From: Nitrosospira sp.
Lineage (GTDB): Bacteria; Pseudomonadota; Gammaproteobacteria; Burkholderiales; Nitrosomonadaceae
Direction of reading: 5' to 3'
Assembly: GCA_013450215.1 (NCBI GenBank)
Contig: JACDSH010000011.1
Location: 59,896-123,895, forward strand
Length of the DNA: 64,000 bases
Below, one piece after another: positions 10,203 through 20,186 of this stretch (position 1 is its first letter; each line of letters begins with the position of its first letter). The notes below the pieces were generated by a model that saw only the letters and a list, made by a program, of their open reading frames with translations, had not been told where the DNA came from and searched no databases. Position numbers and translations under genes: made by a program.

Positions 10203-11006
10203 TTACTCGATGGCCAGTCCGATCCTCTTGAAGTCGCTGAAGTTCCACCAGATCAAGAATGCCTTGCCGACGATATTACGTTCTGGAACAAATCCCCAAT
10301 AACGACTGTCGCTACTACTGTCTCGGTTATCGCCCATCGTGAAGTAATTCCCGGCAGGCACCGTGCAGGTGAATTCGGAGTACTGATAGATGCAGTTCTC
10401 CTGGAATGGAAATTGATGTACTTCGGAGGGATGCAGGCCGGGGACTTCAGGATTGATAATGATGTTATGACCGTGCTCACCCAGTGATTCTACATAACGC
10501 TGGTTGTATACATAGTTTAATCTAGACTCAATATAGGTGTACTCACCGACCGATTCCATCTTTAATGGGTTGCCATTCAGGATTAGCTGTTTATCACGGT
10601 ATGTGATGGTGTCACCCGGCAGCCCGACGATGCGTTTAATATAATCCAAGGACGGATTCTCAGGGTAGCGGAATACCATCACCTCACCACGCTTAGGCTC
10701 ATTCACGTCCATTACTTTTAGATTGATGACGGGCAGCCTGACGCCGTAGGTATACTTATTGACCAGAATAAAGTCACCCACCAGCATTGTCGGAATCATC
10801 GAACCGGATGGAATCTTGAATGGTTCCACCAGAAAGGACCGTAGGGCGAATACGATCAGGATTACCGGGAAGAAACTTTTTGGGTACTCTATCCACCAGG
10901 GCTCTCTTGTATCAGGGGCACGCTTGCGGCGTAGTATGAAATGATCAAGCAGCCAGATGCCACCGGTGACAAGCAGCAGCATCAGCATGATGAGTGGGAA
11001 GTTCAT
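10203..11006 (-). CDS. lepB: Signal peptidase I
   Basis: Cleaves signal peptides from exported proteins at the outer face of the inner membrane. 267 residues. An N-terminal membrane segment (about 3-21) and a second near 45-58 precede the catalytic serine in IPSGSMIPT (S69). The general-base lysine lies in DYIKRIVGLPGD (K124). The box GDNRDSSSDSRYWGFVP near the C terminus is also present. Follows lepA in the classic lepA-lepB operon. Confidence 0.96.
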   Translation of the reverse strand: MNFPLIMLMLLLVTGGIWLLDHFILRRKRAPDTREPWWIEYPKSFFPVILIVFALRSFLVEPFKIPSGSMIPTMLVGDFILVNKYTYGVRLPVINLKVMDVNEPKRGEVMVFRYPENPSLDYIKRIVGLPGDTITYRDKQLILNGNPLKMESVGEYTYIESRLNYVYNQRYVESLGEHGHNIIINPEVPGLHPSEVHQFPFQENCIYQYSEFTCTVPAGNYFTMGDNRDSSSDSRYWGFVPERNIVGKAFLIWWNFSDFKRIGLAIE

Positions 11007-11091
11007 TCTTTATCCTTCAGGGAGCAATGTCTTTAGCCAAATAAATAATAGAAGTCTCTATCGTTATATTAACCACCCGGTAATCGAATTG

Positions 11092-12885
11092 TTACTTGTC
11101 GCCCGTCTGTAGAATTGCCAGAAATGCTTCCTGCGGTATCTCTACATTGCCGACCTGCTTCATCCGTTTCTTCCCGGCCTTCTGCTTCTCGAGTAGCTTA
11201 CGTTTACGGCTGATGTCTCCACCGTAACACTTGGCAAGGACGTTCTTACGTAATGCCTTGATACTTTCTCGGGCGATGATATGAGCGCCGATGGCCGCCT
11301 GAACTGCAATATCAAACATCTGACGGGGGATCAGCTCACGCATCTTCTGCGCGAGTGCACGTCCGCGGAATTGACTATTGGTACGGTGAACGATCAGTGA
11401 TAGCGCATCCACCTTCTCGCTATTAATCAGTATATCCAGTTTCACCAGATCCGATGTTCTGAACTCTTTAAATTCATAATCGAGTGAGGCATATCCACGG
11501 CTGGTCGACTTGAGCTTATCAAAAAAATCCATCACGACCTCGTTCAGAGGCATCTCATAAGTAAGCATAACCTGCCGGCCTAGGTACTGGATGTTCTTTT
11601 GTTGTCCCCGCTTGCTGATGCAGAGTGTGATAACGGACCCTACATACTCCTGAGGGACCAGTATGGTCGCGGTAATGATCGGTTCTCGGATCTCCTCGAT
11701 CTTGGAAGGGTCAGGCAATTTGGATGGATTCTCAATCTCGATCACTTCCCCATCCCTCATCATGATTTGATAGACCACCGTCGGTGCGGTGGTGATGAGG
11801 TCCATATCGTATTCGCGCTCGAGTCGTTCTTGCACGATATCCAGATGGAGCAGGCCTAAGAACCCGCACCGGAAACCAAACCCGAGTGCCTGAGAGGTTT
11901 CTGGCTCGTAGTGCAGTGAGGAGTCATTGAGCTTTAATTTCTCCAGTGCATCACGGAGTGCATCGTACTGGTTGGACTCGATTGGGTAGAGTCCGGCAAA
12001 GACCTGTGGCTTGATCTCTTTGAATCCCAGAAGTGGCTGAGTGGCAGGGCGATCTGCCAGGGTTACGGTATCGCCCACCTTGGCAGATTTTAATTCCTTG
12101 ATGCCTGAGATAATGAAACCAACCTCGCCGGCACTTAATGACTCTCGGGCCTGTGATTTGGGGGTGAATACGCCGACCTGCTCGCATAGGTGAAGGCTCT
12201 TGCTGGCCATGAGGAGGATCTTGTCCTTAGGCTTGAGAATGCCATCAACCACCCTGACCAGCATTACTACACCGACATAGTTATCAAACCATGAGTCTAT
12301 GATCAGTGCCTTCAGGGGGGCGGTTGGGTCCCCCTTTGGGGCGGGGATGCGTGTGATCACCGCCTCCACGATATCTCGTACCCCGTCACCGGTCTTAGCA
12401 CTGGCACGGAGTGCATCCTGGGCATCGATCCCGATGATGTCTTCAATCTCCTCAATCACGCGGTCCGGCTCCGCCGCGGGGAGATCAATCTTATTTAATA
12501 CCGGCACCACCTCGACCCCTTGCTCGATTGCGGTATAGCAATTGGCTACGGTCTGGGCTTCGACCCCTTGAGAGGCATCCACCACCAAGAGGGCCCCTTC
12601 ACAGGCTGCCAGGGAGCGGGATACCTCGTAAGAAAAGTCTACATGGCCTGGTGTGTCGATCAGATTCAGGAGGTAGACATTTCCATCGAGAGAGGTATAT
12701 CGCAGTGCTGCAGTCTGAGCCTTGATCGTGATCCCACGCTCCTTCTCCAGGTCCATAGAATCCAGCACCTGGGCTTCCATCTCGCGATCTGAGAGTCCCC
12801 CGCATAACTGGATAATCCGATCGGCTAGCGTGGACTTACCATGATCGATATGGGCGATGATAGAAAAGTTGCGGATGTATTGCAT
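11092..12885 (-). CDS. lepA: Elongation factor 4 (LepA)
   Basis: A ribosome-bound translational GTPase. 597 residues: G1 [10 protein letters not shown]3 DTPGHVDF, G4 NKIDLP, followed by the EF-G-like domains and the LepA-specific C-terminal domain ([22 protein letters not shown]). The ORF track opens at a TTG one codon upstream; ATG 12885 gives the family start [19 protein letters not shown] and is preferred. No strong ribosome site is visible. Confidence 0.97.
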   Translation of the reverse strand: MQYIRNFSIIAHIDHGKSTLADRIIQLCGGLSDREMEAQVLDSMDLEKERGITIKAQTAALRYTSLDGNVYLLNLIDTPGHVDFSYEVSRSLAACEGALLVVDASQGVEAQTVANCYTAIEQGVEVVPVLNKIDLPAAEPDRVIEEIEDIIGIDAQDALRASAKTGDGVRDIVEAVITRIPAPKGDPTAPLKALIIDSWFDNYVGVVMLVRVVDGILKPKDKILLMASKSLHLCEQVGVFTPKSQARESLSAGEVGFIISGIKELKSAKVGDTVTLADRPATQPLLGFKEIKPQVFAGLYPIESNQYDALRDALEKLKLNDSSLHYEPETSQALGFGFRCGFLGLLHLDIVQERLEREYDMDLITTAPTVVYQIMMRDGEVIEIENPSKLPDPSKIEEIREPIITATILVPQEYVGSVITLCISKRGQQKNIQYLGRQVMLTYEMPLNEVVMDFFDKLKSTSRGYASLDYEFKEFRTSDLVKLDILINSEKVDALSLIVHRTNSQFRGRALAQKMRELIPRQMFDIAVQAAIGAHIIARESIKALRKNVLAKCYGGDISRKRKLLEKQKAGKKRMKQVGNVEIPQEAFLAILQTGDK

Positions 12886-12941
12886 CAATGATTAGGGACC
12901 GATAATCAGGAAAGTGGTAGTTAAGAACTGCGCCAAGGAAA

Positions 12942-12970
12942 CTAAAAGAGGGCACATTCTGTGCCCTCTT
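12942..12970 (-). terminator. Intrinsic terminator after the rpoE operon
   Basis: A perfect 10-bp stem (AGAGGGCACA/TGTGCCCTCT, loop of three) lies 72 bases past the glutaredoxin-like gene. On the minus strand it is followed by TTTAGTTT. It separates the rpoE-mucD transcript from lepA. Confidence 0.75.
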
Positions 12971-13041
12971 GAAGGTTTCTGGCTTGATCCTAAAAGAATC
13001 GCCAAAATTCGGCAATGATGTTTACTCAAGAAGTGCGCATT

Positions 13042-13320
13042 CTAGCGAATTCTAGCGAAATAAGCATCAAGTGCGATCGGATTGAGGTGGTAGTGGCAGA
13101 TCTCTTCTCCATCTACCACCAGTACTGGAATCCGCACACCATAACGAGCTGTTAGCTCGGTATCGTTGTCGATATCCACCAGTTTAATCTGAAAATGAAG
13201 GCGTCCCTGTAATTCATGTAGGTCCGCGATCATGTTCTGACATAGATGGCACTCTTCACGTCCATATACGACTAGGGTGACAGGGCTTTCTATGGCCGAT
13301 TTACTTAGTGTCATTGCCAT
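13042..13320 (-). CDS. Glutaredoxin-like (DUF836-type) thioredoxin-fold protein
   Basis: 92 residues of thioredoxin fold with the redox pair C24-H-L-C27 (VYGREECHLCQNM) and the cis-proline segment GVRIPVLVVDGEE. This is the small glutaredoxin-like family that often lies between mucD and lepA in betaproteobacteria. It overlaps the 3' end of mucD by 20 bases, or 14 if the second ATG (MTLSKS) is used, so it is in the rpoE operon. The substrate is unknown; an envelope-stress or ribosome-linked redox role would be guesswork. Confidence 0.85.
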   Translation of the reverse strand: MAMTLSKSAIESPVTLVVYGREECHLCQNMIADLHELQGRLHFQIKLVDIDNDTELTARYGVRIPVLVVDGEEICHYHLNPIALDAYFARIR

Positions 13321-14719
13321 TCATTTTCATGGTGATGAAAGTGCTGGTTCCACCACGGCTCACTAGGAGTGCAATGCTACGACCCTTCTCAATTTTTGTG
13401 AGAGTCTGGTTGAACTGTTCGGCAGATTTTACGCCTTGATTGTTAATGCTGAGGATCACATCACCGGGACGTATTCCTGCACGGCTACCAATCCCGGGCT
13501 GCATATCCTCTACCAGTAGTCCACCCTCAATCTCGAGTTGCTTCTTCTGTTCCGTACTCAGTTCGGTCAGAGCGAGTCCGATCCGGTTGAATGTCTCTGG
13601 CACTTTGCCACCCTTTTTGCCTCCGCGAGTGGCCGCCTTCTCATCGGCCGGGATCTCATCGACAACGACGGTCACATCACGGGTGGATCCACTACGCCAT
13701 AACTGTACCGATACCTTAGACCCTGGCTTGGTCGCACCTACCACCCGGGGCAAATCGGAGGAGGTGTTGATGCTCTTTCCATCAAATTTCAGGATGATAT
13801 CCCGTGCCTCTATCCCGGCCTTTTCTGCTGGACCGTTTTTTTGAACGGCCGCTACCAATGCACCACTGGGTTTAGATAGACCGAAGGACTCTGCTAGTTC
13901 CTTGGTGACCTCCTGAATCATCACACCGATCTTGCCACGGCTCACCTTGCCGTTCGCAATTAGCTGGTTCGAGATCTCGGTCGCAACATCGATCGGGATG
14001 GCGAATGACAGTCCCATGAATCCACCCGTGCGGCTGTATATCTGTGAATTAATGCCGACGACCTCTCCCATCATGTTAAAGAGAGGCCCCCCTGAATTAC
14101 CGGGATTGATCGCGACATCGGTCTGGATGAAGGGGACAAAGTTCTCCTGCGTGAGCGAACGACCCTTGGCGCTGACAATGCCGGCCGTCACGCTGTTATC
14201 AAATCCGAAGGGGGAGCCGATTGCCAATACCCATTCACCCACCTTGAGTTTGCTGGGGTCTCCCTGGGTCACCGTGGGTAGATCGGTTGTATCGATCTTG
14301 AGAAGTGCAATATCGGTCCTCCGGTCGGCACCGATCACGCGAGCACGGAATTCACGTTTGTCTGTTAGCTTTACAGTGATCTCATCGGCAGATTCAATGA
14401 CATGTGCGCTGGTCAGGATGTATCCATCGGTGCTGACAATAAATCCAGACCCCAGTGACTTAGACTCAAACTCGCGTGGGGCGGTGTTAGGTGGCATGTG
14501 CCTTCGGAAGTGCTCAAAGAATGGATCATCCTCAGGTATATTTGGCATCCCCGGAAAGGTTCGGCTGGTGGCGGTGCTTTGCGTCTGGACTGTACTGATA
14601 TTGACCACTGCAGAGCCCTGTTTTTCAACCAAATCAGTAAAATCTGGAAGTCCTCTATTCTGAGCTGAAGCGAGTGAGGACAGACCAAACAAGATAACTA
14701 GAATAATTTTATACATCAT
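13301..14719 (-). CDS. mucD: Periplasmic serine protease of the Deg/HtrA family
   Basis: Degrades or refolds damaged periplasmic proteins. 472 residues: signal peptide 1-19 (ending SLASAQ), a trypsin-like domain with H106 (SAHVIES), D136 (RRTDIALL) and S209 (NPGNSGGP), then two PDZ domains from about 255 and 380. It lies in rpoE-rseA-rseB-mucD, like mucD of Pseudomonas, and is probably sigma-E controlled. The start overlaps the rseB stop by four bases. DegQ or DegP would be equally valid family names. Confidence 0.94.
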   Translation of the reverse strand: MMYKIILVILFGLSSLASAQNRGLPDFTDLVEKQGSAVVNISTVQTQSTATSRTFPGMPNIPEDDPFFEHFRRHMPPNTAPREFESKSLGSGFIVSTDGYILTSAHVIESADEITVKLTDKREFRARVIGADRRTDIALLKIDTTDLPTVTQGDPSKLKVGEWVLAIGSPFGFDNSVTAGIVSAKGRSLTQENFVPFIQTDVAINPGNSGGPLFNMMGEVVGINSQIYSRTGGFMGLSFAIPIDVATEISNQLIANGKVSRGKIGVMIQEVTKELAESFGLSKPSGALVAAVQKNGPAEKAGIEARDIILKFDGKSINTSSDLPRVVGATKPGSKVSVQLWRSGSTRDVTVVVDEIPADEKAATRGGKKGGKVPETFNRIGLALTELSTEQKKQLEIEGGLLVEDMQPGIGSRAGIRPGDVILSINNQGVKSAEQFNQTLTKIEKGRSIALLVSRGGTSTFITMKMNGNDTK

Positions 14720-15705
14720 TTGCCTTTGTATTTGACGACCGAGTTACCGATTTGTATGACTGTAGATGGCGGAACCTCTCCCACCGTCGTGACCATACTA
14801 TCTGCGACGGTACGGGTATATATATTAATCGCTCCGTAGCTTGGGACAAGACCTTGAACCGGTGGGGGAGAGCCCTTCTCGAGTGGCTCAATGAATACCG
14901 ATACCGCGACCAGACCGTCCGATAGCGCGATATGACTGACCGGAATTGATTTGCCGGAAAGAGTGCGTTTCATCTCCGCCATCTTCTTGAAACCAACTGG
15001 TGGGTTATTCACTTGCCAGCCTAGCTTCCCGCTCTCGATCGTGGTCGATACAAGGTTGATGGTCCGCCATTCTCCCGTCTTTGCAGAATACTTAGGCCTT
15101 AATAACTCCCGATCTATCGAGCCACCGATCTTCAGCTGCGTAAAAATAAACTGCTCGATCACACGTCCCTTGTCGATCACTGCTGCCTTAAGGAGGAGCC
15201 CTGTATGGATATCGACCCATAGCCTATGGCCATAGCGCATATCATCTCGAGGCTCCAGAATAATGACCTCACAATCGTAATCACTTATTCTCTCTGGAGG
15301 ACCTTTGCTCACACTATAATGCTCACTCAGCGTGTTGAGTGGTTCAGACAGGATTGCCGGGAAAGATTTTCGTAGCCAACGCTTCTCGGTCACGATGGTC
15401 TTGCTCTCGGGTAGATAGCAGCTCATCTCGTCATTGTTGCGGATGATCTCGCGTGGCGCTCCATCCAGCACCTCTATCTTTTCATGCTCACCCTCTTGAT
15501 CTTGGATATGGATGATCCGAGATGTCTCTATATGGCTACCCGAGGAGTAGATAAAGGTACCGGTATAGTTGTGTTGACGTGGTGCGGACGCTATTTTCTG
15601 TAGTATGGCTAATACTTCTGGGGAGGATTCAGCCGGACTCTGCGCGAATAGGGGCTGTGCCGCGCCGGATAGAATTAGTAAAGCAATCTGTACAAAACGT
15701 ATCAT
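14716..15705 (-). CDS. rseB: Sigma-E regulatory protein RseB/MucB
   Basis: Periplasmic sensor that binds the anti-sigma factor RseA and shields it from proteolysis until lipids or mislocalised LPS are sensed. 329 residues: signal peptide 1-21 (GAAQPLFAQ), the lipoprotein-carrier-like domain (HNYTGTFIYSSGSHIETSRIIH), and a C-terminal domain (SHIALSDGLVAVSVFIEP). Overlaps rseA by four bases. The context between rseA and mucD settles the assignment. Confidence 0.93.
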   Translation of the reverse strand: MIRFVQIALLILSGAAQPLFAQSPAESSPEVLAILQKIASAPRQHNYTGTFIYSSGSHIETSRIIHIQDQEGEHEKIEVLDGAPREIIRNNDEMSCYLPESKTIVTEKRWLRKSFPAILSEPLNTLSEHYSVSKGPPERISDYDCEVIILEPRDDMRYGHRLWVDIHTGLLLKAAVIDKGRVIEQFIFTQLKIGGSIDRELLRPKYSAKTGEWRTINLVSTTIESGKLGWQVNNPPVGFKKMAEMKRTLSGKSIPVSHIALSDGLVAVSVFIEPLEKGSPPPVQGLVPSYGAINIYTRTVADSMVTTVGEVPPSTVIQIGNSVVKYKGK

Positions 15706-16235
15706 CGATCTGGACTTCCTCGCGATTCTACGGATGTGCGTAAGTAGGGTGCGACTCCGTACATCGCTGGAGTGGCTGAGAATTGGCGGTGAGCGAGTAA
15801 GTAGTCATTTATCTGAGCGGGGGCGGGTGCTGGGTCGGCAATAGAGCTTGAAGCGGGGATTGCTGGCGATGGTTCAGGCTGGAGGGCTATTTTGTTGTTC
15901 GTAAAATTTTCTGGTGAGTGACCCATACTCTGCAGTCCCATCCATCCAACCATTGCGACCGCGGCTAATGAGGCGGCTACCGAGAGGGCAAACACTTTAA
16001 ACTTATTCTGTTTCGTTGTTCGTGGCGCGAGTAAGGTGGGCTCTGTTGCCAGTGCGGTACTGACACGGCGGGCTATATCGATGGATGATGACGATCGGCG
16101 TAAGCTATCTCCGATCAGGTGGTAGGTTGACCATTCGTTCTTTAGATCGCCCGTCTCCTTGATCTGAGTGATGATGCTAGAGACATCTTCAGACTTTAGT
16201 TCACCATCCATCATCGCTGATATTTTGCTTTTCAT
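15702..16235 (-). CDS. rseA: Anti-sigma-E factor RseA/MucA
   Basis: Inner-membrane anti-sigma factor. 177 residues: the cytoplasmic sigma-binding domain (MKSKISAMMDGELKSEDVSSII, then WSTYHLIGDSLRR) up to about 75, a single membrane segment at about 80-100 (VFALSVAASLAAVAMVGWMG), and a proline-rich periplasmic tail. It starts one base after the rpoE stop. The tail is short and ends in an RseB-facing region without clear motifs. Confidence 0.92.
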   Translation of the reverse strand: MKSKISAMMDGELKSEDVSSIITQIKETGDLKNEWSTYHLIGDSLRRSSSSIDIARRVSTALATEPTLLAPRTTKQNKFKVFALSVAASLAAVAMVGWMGLQSMGHSPENFTNNKIALQPEPSPAIPASSSIADPAPAPAQINDYLLAHRQFSATPAMYGVAPYLRTSVESRGSPDR

Positions 16236-16236
16236 A

Positions 16237-16842
16237 CTACCACCTCGTATCTTGACTGGTTCCCAGTAGGGGCCGTAACTTCTCTGCGATTATTTCACGA
16301 GCACGAAATATTCGCGATCGCACTGTACCGATGGGGCAGTTCATGATGGTTGCAATCTCTTCATAACTAATACCCTCGATCTCTCTCAAGGTGATTGCCT
16401 TTCGTAATTCCTCTGGCAATTCTTGTAGAGTTTGGTTCACCGTCTCAGCGATCTGTTTACTCATCAGTTCGCTTTCAGGTGTATTCATTTCTCGTAACTG
16501 ACTACCCTCCTCAAAGTTCTCTGCATCCTCAATATCGAACCCGGCGCTCGTCATGGTTGGGGCACGTCTACCCTGTGAGATCAGGAAATTCTTGGCAGTA
16601 TTGATACCTATCCGGTATAGCCACGTATAGAAGGCGCTCTCGCCCCTGAATGACGGTAATGCACGGTAGGCCTTGATGAATGTCTCCTGAGCGACATCCT
16701 CTACCTCGGCAGCATCTCGGATGAACTGAGACAGCAAGCGAGCCAACTTGCGTTGGTACTTGATCACGAGTAGATCGAAGGCTTGCTTATCTCCGCGCTG
16801 TACGCGATCTACCAACTGCTGATCAATCTCCCGGTCACTCAT
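16237..16842 (-). CDS. rpoE: RNA polymerase sigma-E factor (AlgU/RpoE)
   Basis: ECF sigma factor for envelope stress. 201 residues from MSDREIDQQLVDRVQRGDKQAFDLLV, which matches the family start; the track's upstream ATG at 16887 adds 15 non-homologous residues. Region 2 includes DVAQETFIKAYRALPSFRGESAFYTWLYRIGINTAKN and region 4 includes LREIEGISYEEIATIMNCPIGTVRSRIFRAR. CAGGGAAC precedes the chosen ATG. First gene of rpoE-rseA-rseB-mucD and divergent from nadB, the normal betaproteobacterial arrangement. Confidence 0.96.
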   Translation of the reverse strand: MSDREIDQQLVDRVQRGDKQAFDLLVIKYQRKLARLLSQFIRDAAEVEDVAQETFIKAYRALPSFRGESAFYTWLYRIGINTAKNFLISQGRRAPTMTSAGFDIEDAENFEEGSQLREMNTPESELMSKQIAETVNQTLQELPEELRKAITLREIEGISYEEIATIMNCPIGTVRSRIFRAREIIAEKLRPLLGTSQDTRW

Positions 16843-16973
16843 ACTGCCTGTTCCCTGAACATTATGATTTTTACTTGTAAATACCACCGCATTCTGAGGC
16901 GGCAGATCAAGTATAGCCGTTCAAGGGCCGATTCGAGAACTGAAAGCAGCTTAACATGCAAAAGTTGAAGAAA

Positions 16974-17000
16974 TAGACATCGGATATCCAGGATTAGTTC
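16974..17000 (-). promoter_or_regulatory. Possible sigma-E promoter of rpoE
   Basis: On the minus strand GAACTA is followed after 17 bases by TCTA, close to the sigma-E consensus GAACTT-N16-TCTGA, about 130 bases before the rpoE start. Self-control of rpoE by sigma-E is well known in other species. Only two short boxes support it. Confidence 0.35.
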
Positions 17001-17095
17001 ACTGGTTAAAGTGGTTATTCTAAAAAATCGGGATGGGAATACCAAGTCTGTTATGATTTTCTTTTGATGGTATTCGTAATTAATTCCTGAACAGC

Positions 17096-18682
17096 ATGTC
17101 CCAATTGAATTTTGACGTACTTATTGTCGGTAGTGGTCTTGCCGGTCTGACGCTCGCACTTAATTTAGCCCAAACTAAAAAAGTCTGTCTTGTTACCAAG
17201 AGAGCGCTCCTTGAAAGTGCCAGTGGATGGGCTCAGGGCGGTATCGCGGCCGCACTCTCTCAGGAAGACTCACCCGATAAGCATATCCGAGACACCCTCT
17301 CAGCTGGTGCAGGTTTATGCAATGAATCGGTCACCCGGTATGTGGCTGAGAATGGTCCGCGAGCGGTTGAGTGGTTGATCGATCAGGGTGTGCCATTCAC
17401 TCGTGATCAGAATAATTCAACCGGTTACCACCTGACTCGAGAGGGTGGCCATAGTGTGAGAAGGGTGATACACGCGGCAGATACCACCGGTCAGGCGGTA
17501 CAGCTCACCCTCGGGGAGAAGGCTCGGTCTCACCCCAATATCACAGTTCTTGAGCGCCATATCGCGATCGATCTGATCACCGATGCGAAGATGGGCCGTT
17601 CTGACGTGAGTAAGAGCCGCTGTTATGGTGCTTATGTGCTGGATAGTTCGGCAGGCCGGGTCGACACCATTTCAGCACATAGTACGGTTCTAGCTACAGG
17701 TGGCGCCGGCAAGGTTTATCTTTATACGACCAATCCAGATTCAGCGACCGGGGATGGTATTGCCATGGGCTGGAGGGCTGGCTGCAGCATCTCAAATATG
17801 GAGTTCGTTCAGTTCCATCCTACCTGTCTGTACCACCCACACGCGAAATCGTTCTTGATTTCTGAGACGGTTAGGGGGGAGGGCGGTCTACTGAAACTCC
17901 TGGATGGTTCTCGATTCATGCCGTGGCACGATGGTCGTGCGGAGCTTGCACCGCGAGATATTGTCGCCCGAGCGATCGACTTTGAAATGAAGAAGCGCGG
18001 ACTCGATTGCGTATATCTGGACATCTCTCACAAGTCTGAAGACTTCCTACGAGAGCGCTTCCCCAATATCTATGCGCGCTGCCTAGAGTTAGGGATCGAT
18101 ATAACAAAGCAGCCGATCCCGGTGGTGCCGGCTGCTCATTATACGTGCGGTGGTATTGTCACAGACTTGGACGGAAAGACCGATCTGGATAATCTTTATG
18201 CCATCGGTGAGACCGCCCATACCGGGCTACACGGTGCCAACCGGCTTGCCAGTAATTCACTGCTTGAGTGCTTGGTCTTTGGACAGGCTGCAGCGGCAGA
18301 CATTCTTCGATTACCGAATATGCCTGCCATACAACTACCTTTATGGGATGAGAGCCGAGTCAGTGATGCAGATGAGGAGATTGTTATCTCTCATAACTGG
18401 GATGAACTGAGGCGTTTCATGTGGGACTACGTGGGCATCGTTCGTACCAATAAACGTCTTCAGCGTGCTCAGCACCGCATCAAGCTACTACACGAAGAGA
18501 TCAGCGAATACTACGCCAATTTCCGTGTCACCAGCGATCTACTTGAGTTGCGTAATCTAGTGGATACAGCTGGTCTTATTGTGCAGAGTGCCATGCTCCG
18601 TCATGAGAGTCGGGGTCTTCACTTCAGCAAGGACTACCCAGACCTCCTGCCGGAGGCAGTCAATACCATACTCAAGCAGTGA
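17096..18682 (+). CDS. nadB: L-aspartate oxidase
   Basis: FAD enzyme that turns L-aspartate into iminoaspartate, the first step of NAD synthesis. 528 residues: dinucleotide-binding [14 protein letters not shown] at about 12-25, [14 protein letters not shown], the catalytic region [24 protein letters not shown], and AAHYTCGGI...[16 protein letters not shown]. The C-terminal helical domain ([13 protein letters not shown]) is complete. ATG 17096 gives the standard start. Divergent from rpoE, a common arrangement. Confidence 0.96.
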   Translation: MSQLNFDVLIVGSGLAGLTLALNLAQTKKVCLVTKRALLESASGWAQGGIAAALSQEDSPDKHIRDTLSAGAGLCNESVTRYVAENGPRAVEWLIDQGVPFTRDQNNSTGYHLTREGGHSVRRVIHAADTTGQAVQLTLGEKARSHPNITVLERHIAIDLITDAKMGRSDVSKSRCYGAYVLDSSAGRVDTISAHSTVLATGGAGKVYLYTTNPDSATGDGIAMGWRAGCSISNMEFVQFHPTCLYHPHAKSFLISETVRGEGGLLKLLDGSRFMPWHDGRAELAPRDIVARAIDFEMKKRGLDCVYLDISHKSEDFLRERFPNIYARCLELGIDITKQPIPVVPAAHYTCGGIVTDLDGKTDLDNLYAIGETAHTGLHGANRLASNSLLECLVFGQAAAADILRLPNMPAIQLPLWDESRVSDADEEIVISHNWDELRRFMWDYVGIVRTNKRLQRAQHRIKLLHEEISEYYANFRVTSDLLELRNLVDTAGLIVQSAMLRHESRGLHFSKDYPDLLPEAVNTILKQ

Positions 18683-18860
18683 TTCTTTAATCGGCGAGTC
18701 TGTCATGGCAGTACCGAATAATAGTACGCTCCCTAAGTTGATTCTTTGGTTGTCACGCAGCTTTAATAGATAGCCCCCTTAATTCCCGGTATTTCATTTC
18801 GATCCATTCCTGCCAGTCGCCTGCTGAAACTACATAAACCCGGCAGAATCAGTGTTCCTT

Positions 18861-19115
18861 TCATTCTGTGCCAATACGCATATAGAGATTTAGCTCGGCG
18901 TCATTCCGACGGTCAAGCTCAAGTACCGAGTCATTGTAAATAACTATCAACATCTGAATTTCATTTCTGAACCCATTTGAAAAAAGCTTCCTCGTAGGAG
19001 TCCTTATTTAAGAAGCAAACAGAGTCAAGGCCTTCTGACCATCAGCGGTATCGTACAAAACCTCGAGAGAGCCCCACTCCGGCAGCACTACCTGCTCGGT
19101 TAATTGTATAATCAA
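18861..19115 (-). pseudogene. Decayed small gene between nadB and ygfZ, possibly YgfX-like
   Basis: The 461-base gap between nadB and ygfZ has one leftward frame of 85 codons broken by a single TAA (19008-19010). It reads IIQLTEQVVLPEWGSLEVLYDTADGQKALTLFAS, stop, then IRTPTRKLFSNGF...MLIVIYNDSVLELDRRNDAELNLYMRIGTE. The second half looks like the C-terminal pattern of YgfX/CptA-type proteins (IVIFNDSL..D.FRRLYVRLR), and ygfX commonly neighbours ygfZ and nadB. No membrane N terminus is left. An alternative is chance open sequence; the family call is tentative. The rest of the gap shows nothing. Confidence 0.35.
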
Positions 19116-19143
19116 AACTCCCCTCGTTCACCTGAACTTCTCT

Positions 19144-20172
19144 ATGAATGCTACTTGGAAAACCTATCTACAGCAGCAAGGTGCTGTTGTTCATAATGGA
19201 TATCCCGTTGACTTTGGCGACGCCGCTGACGAACTCAAAAGTACTGGCTCTGGCACGGTTCTGGCTGATCTATCACACTTTGGTCTGATTCGCTTCTCCG
19301 GTGAGGATGCGCAAATCTTTCTGCAGGGGCAAGTGAGTTGTGACGTCGGGGAGATCGATACCATCCATGCCCATTATGGTAGTTATTGCAATCCAAAGGG
19401 ACGGATACTGGCGAGTTTTTTGTTGTGGAATGACGGTGACTCCTACCTGATGCAATTGCCATCTGACTTGCAGGCCGCTATCCAAAAGCGACTCTCCATG
19501 TTCGTAATGAGAGCCAAAGTGATACTGACCGATCATAGCGCTGATCTGATACAGTTCGGTGTGGCGGGGGATCGTGCAGAGACTCTACTGACGGAGGTCA
19601 TTGGTGCAGTGCCTGCTCATGATCTAAGCGTGATCCATACCGAGCATGGGACTGTCATCCGACTTGGATTAGATCGGTTCAAGATCATTACTCTGCTGGA
19701 AAAGGCATCTTCATTATGGGAACGATTGAGCAAAGATGCCAAGCCGGTCGGGATGTCTTGCTGGAGTTGGTTGGATATTAAGGCGGGCATTCCTGTGATT
19801 ATGACTGCCACTCAAGAGCAGTTCATCCCGCAGATGGTGAACCTGCAATCGATCGGAGGGGTGAGCTTTCAGAAGGGCTGTTATCCCGGACAGGAGATTG
19901 TCGCTCGTACTCAGTACTTGGGAAAGATTAAAAGGCGTATGTACTTGGCGAGTATCCAATCATCGATTCCAGTATCGGCTGGGGATGAGCTATTCAGTGC
20001 AGACATGGCAGAACAATCGAGCGGAATGGTCATAAATGCGGCCCCCTCACCCAAAGGCGGATTCGATCTTCTGGGGGTGATACAGACCAGTAGCGCCGAG
20101 GCCAGTCAGATTCATTGGCAGTCACTGGAGGGTCCTCTCCTAGAGATGATGTCTCTACCCTATTCAGTGTGA
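19144..20172 (+). CDS. ygfZ: Folate-binding protein YgfZ
   Basis: A tetrahydrofolate-binding protein related to the glycine-cleavage T protein, needed for activity of some iron-sulfur enzymes such as MiaB. 342 residues. The family signature K-G-C-Y-x-G-Q-E is present as FQKGCYPGQEIVARTQYLGKIKRR near residue 244. Other landmarks are LADLSHFGLIRFSGEDAQIFLQGQVSCDV and YCNPKGRILASFLLW. It is flanked by the remnant upstream and faces the helicase gene downstream. Confidence 0.93.
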   Translation: MNATWKTYLQQQGAVVHNGYPVDFGDAADELKSTGSGTVLADLSHFGLIRFSGEDAQIFLQGQVSCDVGEIDTIHAHYGSYCNPKGRILASFLLWNDGDSYLMQLPSDLQAAIQKRLSMFVMRAKVILTDHSADLIQFGVAGDRAETLLTEVIGAVPAHDLSVIHTEHGTVIRLGLDRFKIITLLEKASSLWERLSKDAKPVGMSCWSWLDIKAGIPVIMTATQEQFIPQMVNLQSIGGVSFQKGCYPGQEIVARTQYLGKIKRRMYLASIQSSIPVSAGDELFSADMAEQSSGMVINAAPSPKGGFDLLGVIQTSSAEASQIHWQSLEGPLLEMMSLPYSV

Positions 20173-20186
20173 TCTAGCTCGCAAGA

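Noticed and set aside
13932-14663. 243-residue rightward ORF opposite mucD
   Set aside because: Shadow of mucD, which has a full catalytic triad and operon context.
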